A model generated the notes under the pieces. It was not told the DNA's origin and ran no database searches. It worked only from the letters and a program-made list of their open reading frames with translations. A stretch of 64,000 nucleotides of DNA. Origin: Sphingomonas sp. S2M10 (lineage in GTDB: Bacteria > Pseudomonadota > Alphaproteobacteria > Sphingomonadales > Sphingomonadaceae). This document shows positions 1 to 9,069 of this stretch, in pieces. Location: NCBI RefSeq assembly GCF_012650175.1, contig NZ_JAAILI010000014.1, positions 1-64,000 on the forward strand. Reading direction: 5' to 3'. Numbering within the stretch: position 1 is the first letter of the stretch; each line of letters opens with the position of its first letter. The position numbers and the translations under genes are program-made.

Positions 1-120
1 GGTTGGGGGTGGGGCAGGCGGCGGCGGGGGCTCGATGCTTCCGGCGGCGCCTTTACGCTTCGAGGTCGGGACGCTCGCTTCGCTCGCGCCCCACCCCAAC
101 CCCCCCCTGAAGGGGAGGGG
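1..120. repeat. GC-rich inverted-repeat element at left edge
   Basis: The left arm reads GGTTGGGGGTGGGGC and the right arm GCCCCACCCCAACC, followed by a CCCCTGAAGGGGAGGGG hairpin just before the gcvH stop codon. It belongs to the same family as the elements at 2013, 11824, 16797, 22261, 33985 and 36348. It separates gcvH from whatever lies to the left of the window. The left boundary may be cut by the window edge. No gene is seen here. Confidence 0.6.
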
Positions 121-131
121 CTAGTATGTGC

Positions 132-503
132 TTACAGCTTCTCGACGAACGCCTGGTACTTGGCCTCGTTCATCAGGCCTTCCAGCTCGCTCTCGTCGCT
201 GAGCGTCATCTTGAAGAACCAGCCTTCGCCTTCCGGATCCTCGTTCACCAGCGCGGGGTTCTCGGCGAGGTCGGCATTGCCCTCGACGACGGTGCCCGAC
301 ACCGGCGCGTACACGTCCGACGCCGCCTTGACGCTCTCGACGACGGCGGCATCGTCGCCCTTGCTCAGTTCCTTGCCCTCGTCGGGCACTTCGACGAACA
401 CGATGTCGCCGAGCTGGCTCTGCGCATATTCGGTGATGCCGACCGTCGCGACGTCGCCGTCGACTTCGATCCATTCATGGTCTTCGGTAAAATAACGGCT
501 CAT
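132..503 (-). CDS. gcvH: Glycine cleavage system H protein
   Basis: A 123-residue lipoyl carrier of the glycine cleavage system. It shuttles the aminomethyl group between the P, T and L proteins in the cytoplasm. The protein opens [11 protein letters not shown], as H proteins do, and the lipoylated lysine is K59 in [15 protein letters not shown]. Its length is normal for the family. The ATG at 503 is chosen because it lies one base after the gcvT stop and starts at the conserved N-terminus; an in-frame upstream extension would run into gcvT in another frame. It is the second gene of a gcvT-gcvH unit under the glycine riboswitch at 1733-1914. The P-protein gene is not in the window and may lie to the left. 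Confidence 0.97.
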   Translation of the reverse strand: MSRYFTEDHEWIEVDGDVATVGITEYAQSQLGDIVFVEVPDEGKELSKGDDAAVVESVKAASDVYAPVSGTVVEGNADLAENPALVNEDPEGEGWFFKMTLSDESELEGLMNEAKYQAFVEKL

Positions 504-504
504 G

Positions 505-1665
505 TCACGCTCCCTTTCGGACATAGCGGTGGGGGACGAAGGGCAGTGCCACAACCTCCGCGGAATGCTGCTTGCCCCGCTGGACAAGCGTAATCTTGGT
601 GCCGGCCGCTGCAAGTGCGGCAGGTACGTACGCCATCGCGATCGGCTTCTGGACGCTCGGCGCGAACCCGCCCGAGGTGACCTTGCCCACTTCGGCACCC
701 GATGCATCGACCACCGCCGCGCCCTCGCGCACCGGCTGGCGGCCCTCGACGATCAGGCCGACGCGCTTCGTAGCACTGCCCTGCTCGCGCTCGGCGAGGA
801 TGCGATCGGCACCGGCAAAGCCGCCTTCCTCGCGGCGGCGCTTCGAAAGCGCGAAGCCGAGATCGGCGGCAACCGGCGTGGTCTCGAGATCGAGGTCATG
901 GCCGTAGAGCGGCAGGCCGGCTTCGAGGCGCAGCGAATCGCGCGCACCCAGGCCGATCGGCTTGACCTCGGGCTGCGCGGTCAGCGCATCGGCGAACGCC
1001 TCTGCCGCTTCGCCCGGCAGCGAAATCTCGAACCCGTCCTCGCCGGTATAGCCCGAGCGGCTCACCCAGAGCGGATTGCCGTTCCACTCGAACGCGGCGG
1101 CGGTCATGAACACAAGCTTCTCGACACCCGGCAGAACGCGGGCGAGCGCGGTGACCGCCTCGGGGCCCTGCAGCGCCAGCAGCGCCTGGTCCTCTAGGTG
1201 GTTAATCGTCACTTCGTCGGGCAGGAATTCGCGGAACACGCCGAGATCGTCCCATTTGGTCGCGCCGTTGACGACCATGTAGATCGTGCCGCCGTCGATC
1301 TCGAAGGCGTTGTCGGCGGGCAGGCGGGTCATCATCAGGTCGTCATGGATGCCGCCCTCTTCGCTGAGCAGCAGCGAATAGCGCATCCGGCCCTCGGCGA
1401 GACCCTTCACGTCGCCCGGCAGCAGCTTTTCAAGGCCCGCGTCGAAGTCGACGCCCGAGAAGAGCAGCTGGCCCATATGGCTGACGTCGAACAGCCCGGC
1501 ATGCTCGCGCGTCCAGAGATGCTCGGCCATGATGCCTTCATACTGGACAGGCATCGCATAGCCCGCGAACGGCACCATCCGGCCGCCACGCGCGCGGTGC
1601 CAGGCGTCGAGCGGCAGCGTATCGATCGGCAGGTCGGTGGCGGTGTCGTCGGCGGCTTCGCTCAT
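505..1665 (-). CDS. gcvT: Aminomethyltransferase (glycine cleavage T protein)
   Basis: A 386-residue T protein. It takes the aminomethyl group from lipoylated GcvH and transfers the methylene to tetrahydrofolate, releasing ammonia. Family features seen: an N-terminal [20 protein letters not shown] segment, the FDVSHMGQ motif, [13 protein letters not shown] and [21 protein letters not shown] in the GCV_T fold, then the C-terminal barrel domain. Length is usual for bacterial GcvT. One base separates its stop from the gcvH start, so the two are translationally linked. The long leader between 1666 and 1914 carries a tandem glycine riboswitch, so expression should rise when glycine is abundant. 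Confidence 0.97.
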   Translation of the reverse strand: MSEAADDTATDLPIDTLPLDAWHRARGGRMVPFAGYAMPVQYEGIMAEHLWTREHAGLFDVSHMGQLLFSGVDFDAGLEKLLPGDVKGLAEGRMRYSLLLSEEGGIHDDLMMTRLPADNAFEIDGGTIYMVVNGATKWDDLGVFREFLPDEVTINHLEDQALLALQGPEAVTALARVLPGVEKLVFMTAAAFEWNGNPLWVSRSGYTGEDGFEISLPGEAAEAFADALTAQPEVKPIGLGARDSLRLEAGLPLYGHDLDLETTPVAADLGFALSKRRREEGGFAGADRILAEREQGSATKRVGLIVEGRQPVREGAAVVDASGAEVGKVTSGGFAPSVQKPIAMAYVPAALAAAGTKITLVQRGKQHSAEVVALPFVPHRYVRKGA

Positions 1666-1732
1666 CGGGGCACTCCGGGCATCAGGGTTTCAACGGCGCG
1701 CGCTGGCCCAAGGCCACCGCAACACCATCGCC

Positions 1733-1914
1733 CCCTCTGTCACGGAACCTGAGAGCTTTCGCACGGGCTTGGGCCCGGCTTACCCCTTCGGTGGAGCCCA
1801 GCCTCGGCGGCCGGCTCGCTTTCCAGAGTGTCGTGGCCTGCGCGGTCCTCGGTGCCTGAGAGATTCCGGGGCGGTTGCTCCTTCGGCGATCCGGCGAACC
1901 GGATTCTCTCCCGC
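1733..1914 (-). promoter_or_regulatory. Tandem glycine riboswitch in the gcvT leader
   Basis: On the minus strand, two consecutive glycine-aptamer cores are readable. The first has GGGAGAG, CCGAAGGAGCAA and CTCTCAGGCACCGAGGAC. The second has CTCTGGAAAG, CACCGAAGGGGTAAG and GCTCTCAGGTTCCGTGACAG. These are the hallmark conserved blocks of the gcvT RNA element, in the usual two-aptamer arrangement, about 70 nt upstream of gcvT. The boundaries are approximate. The inference is glycine-activated expression of gcvT-gcvH; the expression platform was not resolved. Confidence 0.93.
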
Positions 1915-2012
1915 GCATGCCCATGCCGGTTGCCCGCCATCGACGCCGCGAGCCTTGGCGGGGGAGCTTGCCCGAGTCAATCGGGATAAAGGGTAAAATC
2001 AGGCCACGCGTG

Positions 2013-2163
2013 CTCCCCTCCCGCCTGCGGGAGGGGCTGGGGGTGGGCCCCCGCCATCCACGAGCACAGCCGCGGGAGGACACCGAACCCCGCCGTCTGC
2101 GCCACCACCGCCAGGAGGAAAGCGAGCGCCCACCCCCTGCCCCCTCCCGCACGCGGGAGGGGG
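2013..2163. repeat. GC-rich inverted-repeat element
   Basis: The left end is a CCCCTCCCGCCTGCGGGAGGGG hairpin followed by CTGGGGGTGGGC. The right end mirrors it (GCCCACCCCCTGCC, then CCCTCCCGCACGCGGGAGGG). About 75 nt of unique sequence lies between. It sits between the gcv riboswitch and the lipoprotein gene, and no gene is seen inside. Confidence 0.7.
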
Positions 2164-2172
2164 TTCAAAAGG

Positions 2173-2811
2173 TTACCGCGTGGCGTTGTACTTGAGCTGG
2201 TCGTCGGTCAGCTGGAAGCCCACCAGCGCCTCGAACGTCGCCGACAGCACCGCGCGGCGCACCGAGGGATCGCTCAGCGGATCGGTCGCGGCCGATTCCT
2301 CGCCGGCCTTGCGCTTGGCAGTCAGGCGGCGGCGGACCTCATCGGGCAGCGTCGCAGCGGCGTGCGAGACGCTGCTGGTGGCGGTGCCCACCGCGCTGGC
2401 CCGGAGCTGGCCCGCCTCGAAGTGCAGCGTCACATTGGACACCCGCTTCGCCTCGACATTCGTCCCGCCGCGCACCACCGTCAGGAAATAGGGCAGCACC
2501 ACGTCGCGCGCAGGGCCGGCATCGCGGCGGCGGGCGAGCACGTCGAACTTGATGTCGGTCACCACCTGTGCGCCGGCATCGTTGCAGTTTGCCTGAATGT
2601 TGGTGATCGTCGCCACCACGTCGATCGCGCTTGCCTCGCGGCTCGTCGCCGGGTCGAACAGCGTCACGTCGCCGGTGCCTGCGGGAATAGCCACCGTCGG
2701 GCAGGCGGTGCGCACCGCGCTGATGCCACCTTCGGTAATTTCGCCGGTACGGCTGCATCCGCCGGCGGCGAGCAGGATCAGGGCGGGAACGGTGAACTTC
2801 GCGACAGACAA
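2173..2811 (-). CDS. Putative lipoprotein of unknown function
   Basis: About 212 residues. The N-terminus is a lipoprotein signal (SVAKFTVPALILLAAGGC), with the acylated cysteine in LAAGGC, so the product should be an envelope lipoprotein. The mature part has beta-rich text (DVVATITNIQANCNDAG, DIKFDVLARRRD, LPYFLTVVRGG) and no catalytic motif I recognise. I chose the TTG at 2811 because it begins directly at the signal peptide. The only upstream ATG (2940) overlaps the divergent ispH start and would bury the signal behind a charged extension. No strong ribosome-binding site precedes the TTG, so the start is uncertain. Similar proteins are common as hypothetical proteins in sphingomonads (inference from composition, not a search). 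Confidence 0.75.
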   Translation of the reverse strand: MSVAKFTVPALILLAAGGCSRTGEITEGGISAVRTACPTVAIPAGTGDVTLFDPATSREASAIDVVATITNIQANCNDAGAQVVTDIKFDVLARRRDAGPARDVVLPYFLTVVRGGTNVEAKRVSNVTLHFEAGQLRASAVGTATSSVSHAAATLPDEVRRRLTAKRKAGEESAATDPLSDPSVRRAVLSATFEALVGFQLTDDQLKYNATR

Positions 2812-2933
2812 GGGAGGGCAACCTTTCGAACCGAACAGCCGCCCCCCATCTGCGACGAGACGGGGACCGGAACGGCGGGCACCATAGGAACCGCCTTCCG
2901 CCCGCGCAAGCAATCGCGTAGAGGCTCCACCCG

Positions 2934-3887
2934 ATGGCACACACCGAAAAGCGTCCCCTGGAGCTGCTGATCGCAGCCCCCCGCGGCTTCTGCGCCGGCG
3001 TCGACCGCGCGATCCGCATCGTCGAACTCGCGATCGAGAAATATGGCGCGCCGGTCTATGTCCGGCACGAGATCGTCCACAACAAGTTCGTGGTCGAAAA
3101 TCTGCGCGCCAAGGGCGCCGTGTTCGTCGAGACGCTGGACCATGTGCCGGACGGCGTTCCGGTCGTCTTCTCCGCCCACGGCGTACCCAAGGCGGTGCCG
3201 CACAAGGCCGAGCAGCGCGGCCTCTCCTATCTCGACGCCACCTGCCCGCTGGTTTCCAAGGTCCATCGCCAGGCCGAGCGGCATGTTGCCGCGGGGCGCC
3301 ACATCCTGTTCGTCGGCCATGCCGGCCACCCGGAGGTTGTCGGCACCTTCGGCCAGGTGCCGCCGGGTGCGATGACGCTGGTCGAGACCGAAGCCGATGC
3401 CGAATCGGTGGCCGTGCCCGATCCGGACAATCTCGCCTTCCTCACCCAGACGACGCTGTCGGTGGACGATACCGCGGCGGTGCTCGGCATCCTCAAGCGC
3501 CGCTTCCCGACGATGCTGGCGCCGGGCGCGGACGACATCTGCTACGCCACCTCGAACCGCCAGGGCGCGGTGAAGGCGATCGCCGAGCAGGCCGAGCTGG
3601 TGCTGGTGATCGGCGCGCCGAATTCGTCCAACTCGCTGCGGCTGGTGGAAGTCGCCAAGCGCGGCGGCGCCCGCGCGGTGCTGATCCAGCGCGCCGCCGA
3701 GATCGACTTCGCCTGGTTTGACGGCGTGGCGAAGGTCGGCATCAGCGCCGGCGCCTCGGCCCCCGAAATCCTGGTGCGCGAAGTGGTCGACCAGCTCGGC
3801 ACCCGCTTCGCGATCACCGAACGCGAAGTCGAGACGGTGGAAGAGAGCGTGGTGTTCAAGCTGCCGCGCGGGCTCGAGGCGGCGTAA
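2934..3887 (+). CDS. ispH: 4-hydroxy-3-methylbut-2-enyl diphosphate reductase
   Basis: A 317-residue iron-sulfur enzyme. It makes IPP and DMAPP in the last step of the MEP isoprenoid pathway. The three cysteines that hold the 4Fe-4S cluster are C20 ([12 protein letters not shown]), C104 ([11 protein letters not shown]) and C203 ([11 protein letters not shown]). Other family motifs are [28 protein letters not shown] and the substrate loop SSNSLRL. Length is normal. Its start is about 120 nt from the divergent lipoprotein start. thrB follows with no gap (stop at 3887, ATG at 3888), so the ispH-thrB-rnhA run looks like one operon. Confidence 0.98.
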   Translation: MAHTEKRPLELLIAAPRGFCAGVDRAIRIVELAIEKYGAPVYVRHEIVHNKFVVENLRAKGAVFVETLDHVPDGVPVVFSAHGVPKAVPHKAEQRGLSYLDATCPLVSKVHRQAERHVAAGRHILFVGHAGHPEVVGTFGQVPPGAMTLVETEADAESVAVPDPDNLAFLTQTTLSVDDTAAVLGILKRRFPTMLAPGADDICYATSNRQGAVKAIAEQAELVLVIGAPNSSNSLRLVEVAKRGGARAVLIQRAAEIDFAWFDGVAKVGISAGASAPEILVREVVDQLGTRFAITEREVETVEESVVFKLPRGLEAA

Positions 3888-4844
3888 ATGGCCGTCTACA
3901 CGCAGGTTTCGGCCGAGGCGCTGTCCGCGTTTCTCGAGCGCTTCGACGTCGGCGAACTGGTTTCCGCCAAGGGCATCGCCGAGGGAGTGGAGAACAGCAA
4001 CTATCTGGTCGACACGAGCAAGAGCCGCTTCATCCTGACGCTGTACGAAAAGCGCGTCGACCAGGGCGACCTGCCCTATTTCATGGCGCTGCTCGATCAC
4101 TGCGCCGATCGCGGGCTGCCGGTGCCCCCGGCGGTGCCCGATCGCGACGGCACGCTGATCCACACGCTGGAGGGCCGCCCGGCCTGCCTGATCCAGTTCC
4201 TGTCGGGCGTCTCGGTCTCGCACCCGACGCCGGCGCAGGCGCGCGCGGCGGCGGAAGCGATGGGCCGAATGCACAAGGCGGTCGCCGATTTCCCGCAGGA
4301 TCGCCCCAACTCGATGGGCGTCGACACCTGGCGCCCGCTGTTCGAGCGCTGCGGCACCAGCCTCAACGACATTGCGCCCGGGCTGTACGACGAGCTCGGC
4401 CAGGCGCTGGACCGCGTGACCAGGGCATGGCCGCGCGAAGGTTTCGATGCCTGCGCGATCCATGCCGATCTGTTCCCGGACAATGTGCTGATGCTCGGCA
4501 ACCGGGTGACCGGGCTGATCGACTTCTACTTCGCCTGCACCGATCTGCGGCTCTACGATCTCGCGGTGATGCACACCGCCTGGGCGTTCGATGCGACGGG
4601 GGAGCGGTTCGATCCCTATGTCTCCGAGGCGCTGCTCGCCGGCTATGAGACGAGCTACACGCTGAGCGAGAAGGAGCGCGCGATCCTGCCGCTGCTCGCG
4701 ACCGGCGCGTGCATCCGCTTCACCCTGTCGCGCGCCTGGGACTGGCTCAACACCCCCGCCGACGCGCTGGTGACGCGCAAGGATCCGATGGCCTTCTGGC
4801 GCCGCTCGCATGCCTATGCCTCGGCGCTGGCGGCGCGCGCATGA
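3888..4844 (+). CDS. thrB: Homoserine kinase (ThrB, APH-fold type)
   Basis: A 318-residue kinase that phosphorylates homoserine O-gamma in threonine synthesis. It is the aminoglycoside-phosphotransferase-fold form found in many alphaproteobacteria, not the GHMP form of E. coli. Seen: an N-terminal lobe with [15 protein letters not shown] and [10 protein letters not shown], the catalytic-loop motif [13 protein letters not shown], and the metal-binding [18 protein letters not shown]. It directly abuts ispH upstream and overlaps rnhA by 4 nt (ATGA). A general choline/aminoglycoside kinase function is possible from the fold alone. However, the NSNY and HADLFPDN context and the ispH-thrB-rnhA order match the annotated ThrB family. 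Confidence 0.93.
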   Translation: MAVYTQVSAEALSAFLERFDVGELVSAKGIAEGVENSNYLVDTSKSRFILTLYEKRVDQGDLPYFMALLDHCADRGLPVPPAVPDRDGTLIHTLEGRPACLIQFLSGVSVSHPTPAQARAAAEAMGRMHKAVADFPQDRPNSMGVDTWRPLFERCGTSLNDIAPGLYDELGQALDRVTRAWPREGFDACAIHADLFPDNVLMLGNRVTGLIDFYFACTDLRLYDLAVMHTAWAFDATGERFDPYVSEALLAGYETSYTLSEKERAILPLLATGACIRFTLSRAWDWLNTPADALVTRKDPMAFWRRSHAYASALAARA

Positions 4845-5287
4845 CCGCCGAGCTCCAGCATGTCGAGATCGCCACCGACGGCGCGTGCAAGGGCAATCCG
4901 GGCCCGGGCGGCTGGGGCGCGCTGCTGCGGATGGGCGATGTCGAGAAGGAACTGTCCGGCGGCGAGGCGCACACCACCAACAACCGCATGGAGCTGATGG
5001 CGGCGATCGAGGGGCTGAAGGCGCTCAAGCGGCCCTGCCGGGTGACGCTCTCCACCGACAGCCGCTATGTGATGGACGGCCTGACCAAGTGGATCCATGG
5101 CTGGATGAAGAATGGCTGGCGCACGGCGGACAAGAAGCCGGTCAAGAATGCCGATCTCTGGCAGGAACTCCTCGCCGCCGCCAAGCCCCATCGGGTCGAG
5201 TGGAAATGGGTGAAGGGCCATGCCGGCCACCCGGACAACGAGCGCGCCGACAAGCTGGCCAGCGATGCGGCGGTGGCGGCGCGGTAG
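4841..5287 (+). CDS. rnhA: Ribonuclease HI
   Basis: A 148-residue type 1 RNase H that cuts the RNA strand of RNA-DNA hybrids. The acidic catalytic set is visible: D in [16 protein letters not shown] in [14 protein letters not shown] in LSTDSRYV and the C-terminal D in [12 protein letters not shown]. The basic protrusion ([21 protein letters not shown]) is intact, as in the E. coli enzyme. The ATG at 4841 is used because it overlaps the thrB TGA by 4 nt and starts at the conserved N-terminus. A longer reading of the same frame runs back through thrB and is not credible. Confidence 0.97.
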   Translation: MTAELQHVEIATDGACKGNPGPGGWGALLRMGDVEKELSGGEAHTTNNRMELMAAIEGLKALKRPCRVTLSTDSRYVMDGLTKWIHGWMKNGWRTADKKPVKNADLWQELLAAAKPHRVEWKWVKGHAGHPDNERADKLASDAAVAAR

Positions 5288-5315
5288 GAGCCGACCAACT
5301 TCTGGAGGGGTGACG

Positions 5316-5783
5316 ATGCGCGCGTATGGATTTCTGCTGGCCCTTGTCGCCCCGCTGGCGGCCGCTCCGGCGACGGCCCAAACGACGCCCGTCGCGCCGG
5401 CGCAGGCCGAGCATGTCGCCATCCAGGCCGCGGACATCGATCGCAGCGCGGCCTTCTACCATGAAGCTTTCGGGCTGCGGATCATCCCGACCCCGCTCCA
5501 GAACCGGCGCTGGCTCGATCTCGGCCACGGCATGGCGCTGCACATCCTCGACGGCCGCACCGCGCCCAAGCCGTCCAACCGCGACGAGCATCTCGCGCTG
5601 CATGTCGACGATCTCGCGACAGTGACGGCATGGCTCGACGCGCACCACCTCGTCTGGACCAACTTCACCGGCGAGCCGCACCGGATGCAGTTGCGCTTCG
5701 ACGGCGTACGCCAGATCTATGTGCAGGATCCCGACGGCTACTGGCTGGAGGTAGGGGACAGCCGGGGGCAGGCGGCGCGCTGA
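5316..5783 (+). CDS. Secreted VOC/glyoxalase-fold protein
   Basis: A 155-residue protein with a Sec signal peptide (MRAYGFLLALVAPLAAAPATAQ) followed by one vicinal-oxygen-chelate domain. Domain features are AEHVAIQAADIDRSAAFYHEAFGL at the start, LALHVDDLATVTAWLDAH in the middle and IYVQDPDGYWLEVGD at the end. These include potential metal ligands at H35-type, H90s and the terminal E. VOC proteins span glyoxalases, dioxygenases and binding proteins, so the reaction cannot be named. Periplasmic location is inferred from the signal. A good ribosome-binding site (GGAGGGG) sits 6 nt before the ATG. The same frame stays open further upstream, into rnhA, but that extension is spurious. Confidence 0.88.
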   Translation: MRAYGFLLALVAPLAAAPATAQTTPVAPAQAEHVAIQAADIDRSAAFYHEAFGLRIIPTPLQNRRWLDLGHGMALHILDGRTAPKPSNRDEHLALHVDDLATVTAWLDAHHLVWTNFTGEPHRMQLRFDGVRQIYVQDPDGYWLEVGDSRGQAAR

Positions 5784-5943
5784 TCGGTCTCGGGGGGATC
5801 GTCACCCAGCGGGATCACCCGCTCCGTCGCAGGATTCAATCGACAGTTCCAGCAGGCACGGCGAGGCGCCAAAACCGATCCTCCCCCTCCGACCCGCTGG
5901 CGCGGGCCACGCCCCCCTGGCGGGGGAGGCTATTCTCAGCCCC

Positions 5944-6594
5944 TCACGCCGTCGCCAGCGCGACCTCGTACTGCGCCGTGGTCTTCGCCGCGACTTCCTC
6001 CGCGGTCACCCCCGGCGCGAGTTCGACCAGCCGGAACGGCGCGCTGTGGTCCGCGCGCGAAAACACCGCGAGGTCGGTGATGATCATGTCGACCACATTC
6101 TTCCCCGTCAGCGGCAGCGTGCAGTCCGGGATGAACTTGGGGCTGCCGTCCTTGGCGGTGTGCTCCATTACCACGATGATCTTCTTGACGCCGGCGACCA
6201 GGTCCATCGCGCCGCCCATGCCCTTGATCATCTTGCCCGGGATCATCCAGTTGGCGATGTCGCCGCCCTGGCTGACTTCCATCGCGCCGAGCACGGTCAG
6301 GTCGATATGCCCGCCGCGGATCATCGCGAAGCTGTCCGCCGAGCTGAAATAGACCGAGCTGGGCAGCTCGCTGATCGTCTGCTTGCCGGCGTTGATCAGG
6401 TCGGGGTCCTCGTCGCCCTCCAGCGGGAACGGGCCGATGCCGAGCATGCCGTTCTCGGACTGGAGCGTCACCTCCACCCCCGCCGGGATATGGTTCGCCA
6501 CCAGCGTCGGGATGCCGATGCCCAGATTGACGTAGAAGCCGTCGCGCAGTTCCTTCGCGGCACGCGCCGCCATGTCGTCGCGGGTCCAGGCCAT
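5944..6594 (-). CDS. scoB: 3-oxoacid (succinyl-CoA:3-ketoacid) CoA-transferase subunit B
   Basis: A 216-residue beta subunit. It transfers CoA from succinyl-CoA to a 3-oxoacid such as acetoacetate. The catalytic glutamate is E47 in the [10 protein letters not shown] motif. [18 protein letters not shown] and [23 protein letters not shown] are also typical of the family. Length is normal. It lies downstream of the phosphatase gene, sharing one base with it (TGATG), and its partner scoA is the first gene of the same unit. The two subunit genes are usually adjacent, so the intervening gene is unusual. A substrate other than acetoacetate (for example 3-oxoadipate) cannot be excluded. Confidence 0.95.
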   Translation of the reverse strand: MAWTRDDMAARAAKELRDGFYVNLGIGIPTLVANHIPAGVEVTLQSENGMLGIGPFPLEGDEDPDLINAGKQTISELPSSVYFSSADSFAMIRGGHIDLTVLGAMEVSQGGDIANWMIPGKMIKGMGGAMDLVAGVKKIIVVMEHTAKDGSPKFIPDCTLPLTGKNVVDMIITDLAVFSRADHSAPFRLVELAPGVTAEEVAAKTTAQYEVALATA

Positions 6595-7490
6595 CAGTGC
6601 TTCTCCTGCGGATCCGTCCAGCGCATCGCCGGCGGGAAGGTTTGGTCAACAGTGGAACCGAGCCCGGTTCCATAGACGGGGTTGGGCAGCACGAACCAGC
6701 CGCGCCCCCACATCGAACCGATCACGGGACTTGCCGCGCCCGCGCGCCGCTCCGGCGGGGTGAGGCCCGCGAACAGATCGGTGAAGTCGCCGAGCTGGTC
6801 GCCGCCCATCGCCACCACGCACCAGCGCTCGGCGATGACGTTGCGGCGGGCGTCCTTGCCCGACTCGCCGTCGACATCGCCCTTGAGGAACAGCGTCTCG
6901 CCGTGCTTCGCGGGGCCGAGCCCGGCAAAGGTCAGCGCGGCCTCGGTCTGCGCGGCGTTGGCGGCGGCGCGGTTGGTGTTGAAGATCACCGTCACGCCCA
7001 TCGCGCGCAGCGCGCGCACCGCCTCGACCGCGCCGGGAACGGCCGCGACCTGCATCGCGCCGGTCTTTTCCCAGCGATCCCAGCGCGCGGCATCATAGGC
7101 ACCGCCGCGCCGCGCATCATCGGCCTCATAGCCGAGGTTGAGCAGCATCGTCTCATCGACATCGAACACCGCCGCCGCCGGCTTGTCGCCGCAGGGCCGG
7201 AAGCGCGGGGTGGCAAGGGTCGAATCCGGCGTCAGCACCACCGCATTGCGCGGATGCGGCCCCCTGGGATCGTCCTTGGCCATGCGCGCGCGGACCTGGT
7301 CGACTAGCGCGTTGTACGCTTGCGCGCTCAGCGCCGCCGCCTCGCCCGAGCCATAGAGAAACTGCATCCCCGCCGGCACGTCGCCCGGGGCGGCGGCAGT
7401 CGGCGCGGGCGGCGCCTGCACGACGCGCGAGTTGGCAACGCAGCCTGAGAGCGCCAGCCCGACCGCCAGCAGCAGCCCGCGTCGGATCAT
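6594..7490 (-). CDS. HAD-family acid phosphatase lipoprotein (e(P4)/class C type)
   Basis: A 298-residue outer-membrane-type acid phosphatase or 5'-nucleotidase. The lipobox is LALSGC ([17 protein letters not shown]). The HAD nucleophile motif is [16 protein letters not shown], followed by the [14 protein letters not shown] threonine/asparagine loop and the acidic [10 protein letters not shown] motif III/IV. Such lipoproteins hydrolyse nucleotide or other phosphate esters in the periplasm. The gene overlaps scoA by 4 nt upstream (ATGA) and scoB by 1 nt downstream. It is therefore translationally coupled inside a CoA-transferase operon, an odd neighbour for a periplasmic phosphatase. Confidence 0.92.
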   Translation of the reverse strand: MIRRGLLLAVGLALSGCVANSRVVQAPPAPTAAAPGDVPAGMQFLYGSGEAAALSAQAYNALVDQVRARMAKDDPRGPHPRNAVVLTPDSTLATPRFRPCGDKPAAAVFDVDETMLLNLGYEADDARRGGAYDAARWDRWEKTGAMQVAAVPGAVEAVRALRAMGVTVIFNTNRAAANAAQTEAALTFAGLGPAKHGETLFLKGDVDGESGKDARRNVIAERWCVVAMGGDQLGDFTDLFAGLTPPERRAGAASPVIGSMWGRGWFVLPNPVYGTGLGSTVDQTFPPAMRWTDPQEKH

Positions 7491-8194
7491 GCCGCCTCGC
7501 GCGGACGGACGGTGCGGAACTCGATCTTCTTGTCGTAGGGCGCGCCGACGATCATCCGCTTCACATAGATGCCCGGCAGATGGATCTGGTCGGGGTCCAG
7601 CGCCCCTACCGGCACCACTTCCTCCACCTCGGCGATGCAGAGATGGCTCGCGGTCGCCATCGGCTGGTTGAAGTTGCGTGCGGTCTTGCGGAAGATCAGG
7701 TTGCCCGCCTCATCGGCCTTCCAGCCCTTGATGATCGAGATATCGGCACGGATGCCGCGTTCGAGGATATATTCCTCGCCGTCGAACATCTTCACTTCCT
7801 TGCCCTCGGCCACCTTCGTGCCGACGCCGGTCTTGGTGTAGAAGCCGGGAATGCCCGCGCCGCCGGCCCGGCAGCGCTCGGCCAGCGTGCCTTGCGGGCA
7901 GAATTCCACCTCCAGCTCGCCCGAGAGATATTGCCGCTCGAACTCCTTGTTCTCGCCGACGTAAGAAGAGATCATCTTCTTCACCTGACGGCTGCGCAGC
8001 AGCTTGCCCAGGCCCTCATTGTCGATGCCGGCATTGTTGGAGGCGATGGTGAGATCCTTGACCCCCGCGGCCTGGATCGCGTCGATCAGCCGCTCCGGAA
8101 TGCCGCACAGGCCGAAACCGCCCGCGCAGATCATCATCCCGTCGAACAGCAGCCCTTCCAGCGCTGCACTCGCGTTGGGGTAGAGCTTGTCCAT
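7487..8194 (-). CDS. scoA: 3-oxoacid CoA-transferase subunit A
   Basis: A 235-residue alpha subunit, partner of scoB. The CoA-binding glycine-rich segment is [54 protein letters not shown] and [25 protein letters not shown] are family signatures. Length is normal. It is first in a three-gene run (scoA, phosphatase, scoB). A possible ribosome-binding site (GAGGAA) lies upstream of the ATG, 7-12 nt away. The enzyme joins ketone-body or acetoacetate use to the TCA cycle. Confidence 0.96.
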   Translation of the reverse strand: MDKLYPNASAALEGLLFDGMMICAGGFGLCGIPERLIDAIQAAGVKDLTIASNNAGIDNEGLGKLLRSRQVKKMISSYVGENKEFERQYLSGELEVEFCPQGTLAERCRAGGAGIPGFYTKTGVGTKVAEGKEVKMFDGEEYILERGIRADISIIKGWKADEAGNLIFRKTARNFNQPMATASHLCIAEVEEVVPVGALDPDQIHLPGIYVKRMIVGAPYDKKIEFRTVRPREAA

Positions 8195-8433
8195 CGACGA
8201 TTCCTCCAGATGTTTGCGGCGGCGGTACTACCGGCGGGGCGGCCCGGTCAAGCGAACCTGAACCGGCTTTCAACTTGGTCGACCTTCCCCTGCGGCGAGG
8301 CCGACTGTTGCACGATCGCAACACAAGACCATGTAATGCATTTGTCATATTGCACCTGCGAACCAAGTGCCTACCTAGACGGCCTGGATGGCCATCCGGA
8401 TATAACAAGTAACAAGTCCAAAGGTATCGAATC

Positions 8434-8964
8434 ATGCGTATTTTCGCAGCGACGGCGCTCGCCCTGATGGCCTCCGCAACCCCCGCCCTGGCGCAGGACG
8501 CCACCTTCCAGGGGCCGCGCATCGAAGCGGTCGGCGGCTGGGACAACATCAAGTCGGATGGCATCAGCGCGTCGGGCTTCGTCTATGGCGGCGCAGCCGG
8601 CTATGACCTTCAGCGCGGCAACCTGGTTGTCGGCGTTGACGGTGAGATCACCGGCACCACCACCAAGAAGACCTTCGACCTCGTCACCCTGAAGGGTGGT
8701 CGCGATCTCTATGCCGGCGCGCGCATCGGCTATGTCGTCGCCCCCGCCACTCTGCTGTACGGCAAGGTCGGCTATGACAACAGCCGCGTGATCGCCCGCT
8801 CGGGCAACCTGCGCGACGCCGAGAATCTGGACGGCATCCGTCTGGGCGCGGGCGTGGAGCGCAGCTTCGGTCACTATTACGGCAAGGTCGAGTATCGCTA
8901 CACCAACGCCTCGCAGGACGTGGTGCGCCACCAGGTGCTGGCCGGCATCGGCTACCGCTTCTGA
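8434..8964 (+). CDS. Outer-membrane beta-barrel protein
   Basis: A 176-residue OmpA-N/porin-like small barrel. The signal peptide is MRIFAATALALMASATPALAQ. Alternating amphipathic strands follow (GPRIEAVGGWDN, SGFVYGGAAGYDL, LYAGARIGYVV, ATLLYGKVGYDN, GIRLGAGVERSF, YGKVEYRYTN). It ends GIGYRF, with the terminal aromatic used by the Bam machinery. This matches the 8-stranded Opacity/Omp25-like family common in alphaproteobacteria. Substrate or role is unknown. The 239-nt upstream gap holds no gene but has an AT-richer stretch before the ATG and a 12-bp palindrome (GGATGGCCATCC, near 8387). A terminator follows at 9012. Confidence 0.9.
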   Translation: MRIFAATALALMASATPALAQDATFQGPRIEAVGGWDNIKSDGISASGFVYGGAAGYDLQRGNLVVGVDGEITGTTTKKTFDLVTLKGGRDLYAGARIGYVVAPATLLYGKVGYDNSRVIARSGNLRDAENLDGIRLGAGVERSFGHYYGKVEYRYTNASQDVVRHQVLAGIGYRF

Positions 8965-9011
8965 GCGAAGGACGGCGGCGAGGCGCAGTCCCGCGCCTCG
9001 CTTCCCCGCAG

Positions 9012-9041
9012 GCCCCGCATCGGCGACGATGCGGGGCTTTT
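9012..9041 (+). terminator. Rho-independent terminator after the outer-membrane protein gene
   Basis: A stem GCCCCGCATCG / CGATGCGGGGC with a 4-nt GCGA-type loop is followed by TTTT. It lies about 50 nt after the stop of the barrel gene and between two convergent genes. Confidence 0.85.
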
Positions 9042-9069
9042 GCGTGCCGCCCCGGCCGCGCCGCCGGCA

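Noticed and set aside
2778..4811. A long open frame of about 677 codons on the minus strand opposite ispH-thrB
   Set aside because: Its translation is Arg/Ala/Gly-rich with no motif. It is the antisense shadow of two well-recognised genes, caused by high third-position GC.
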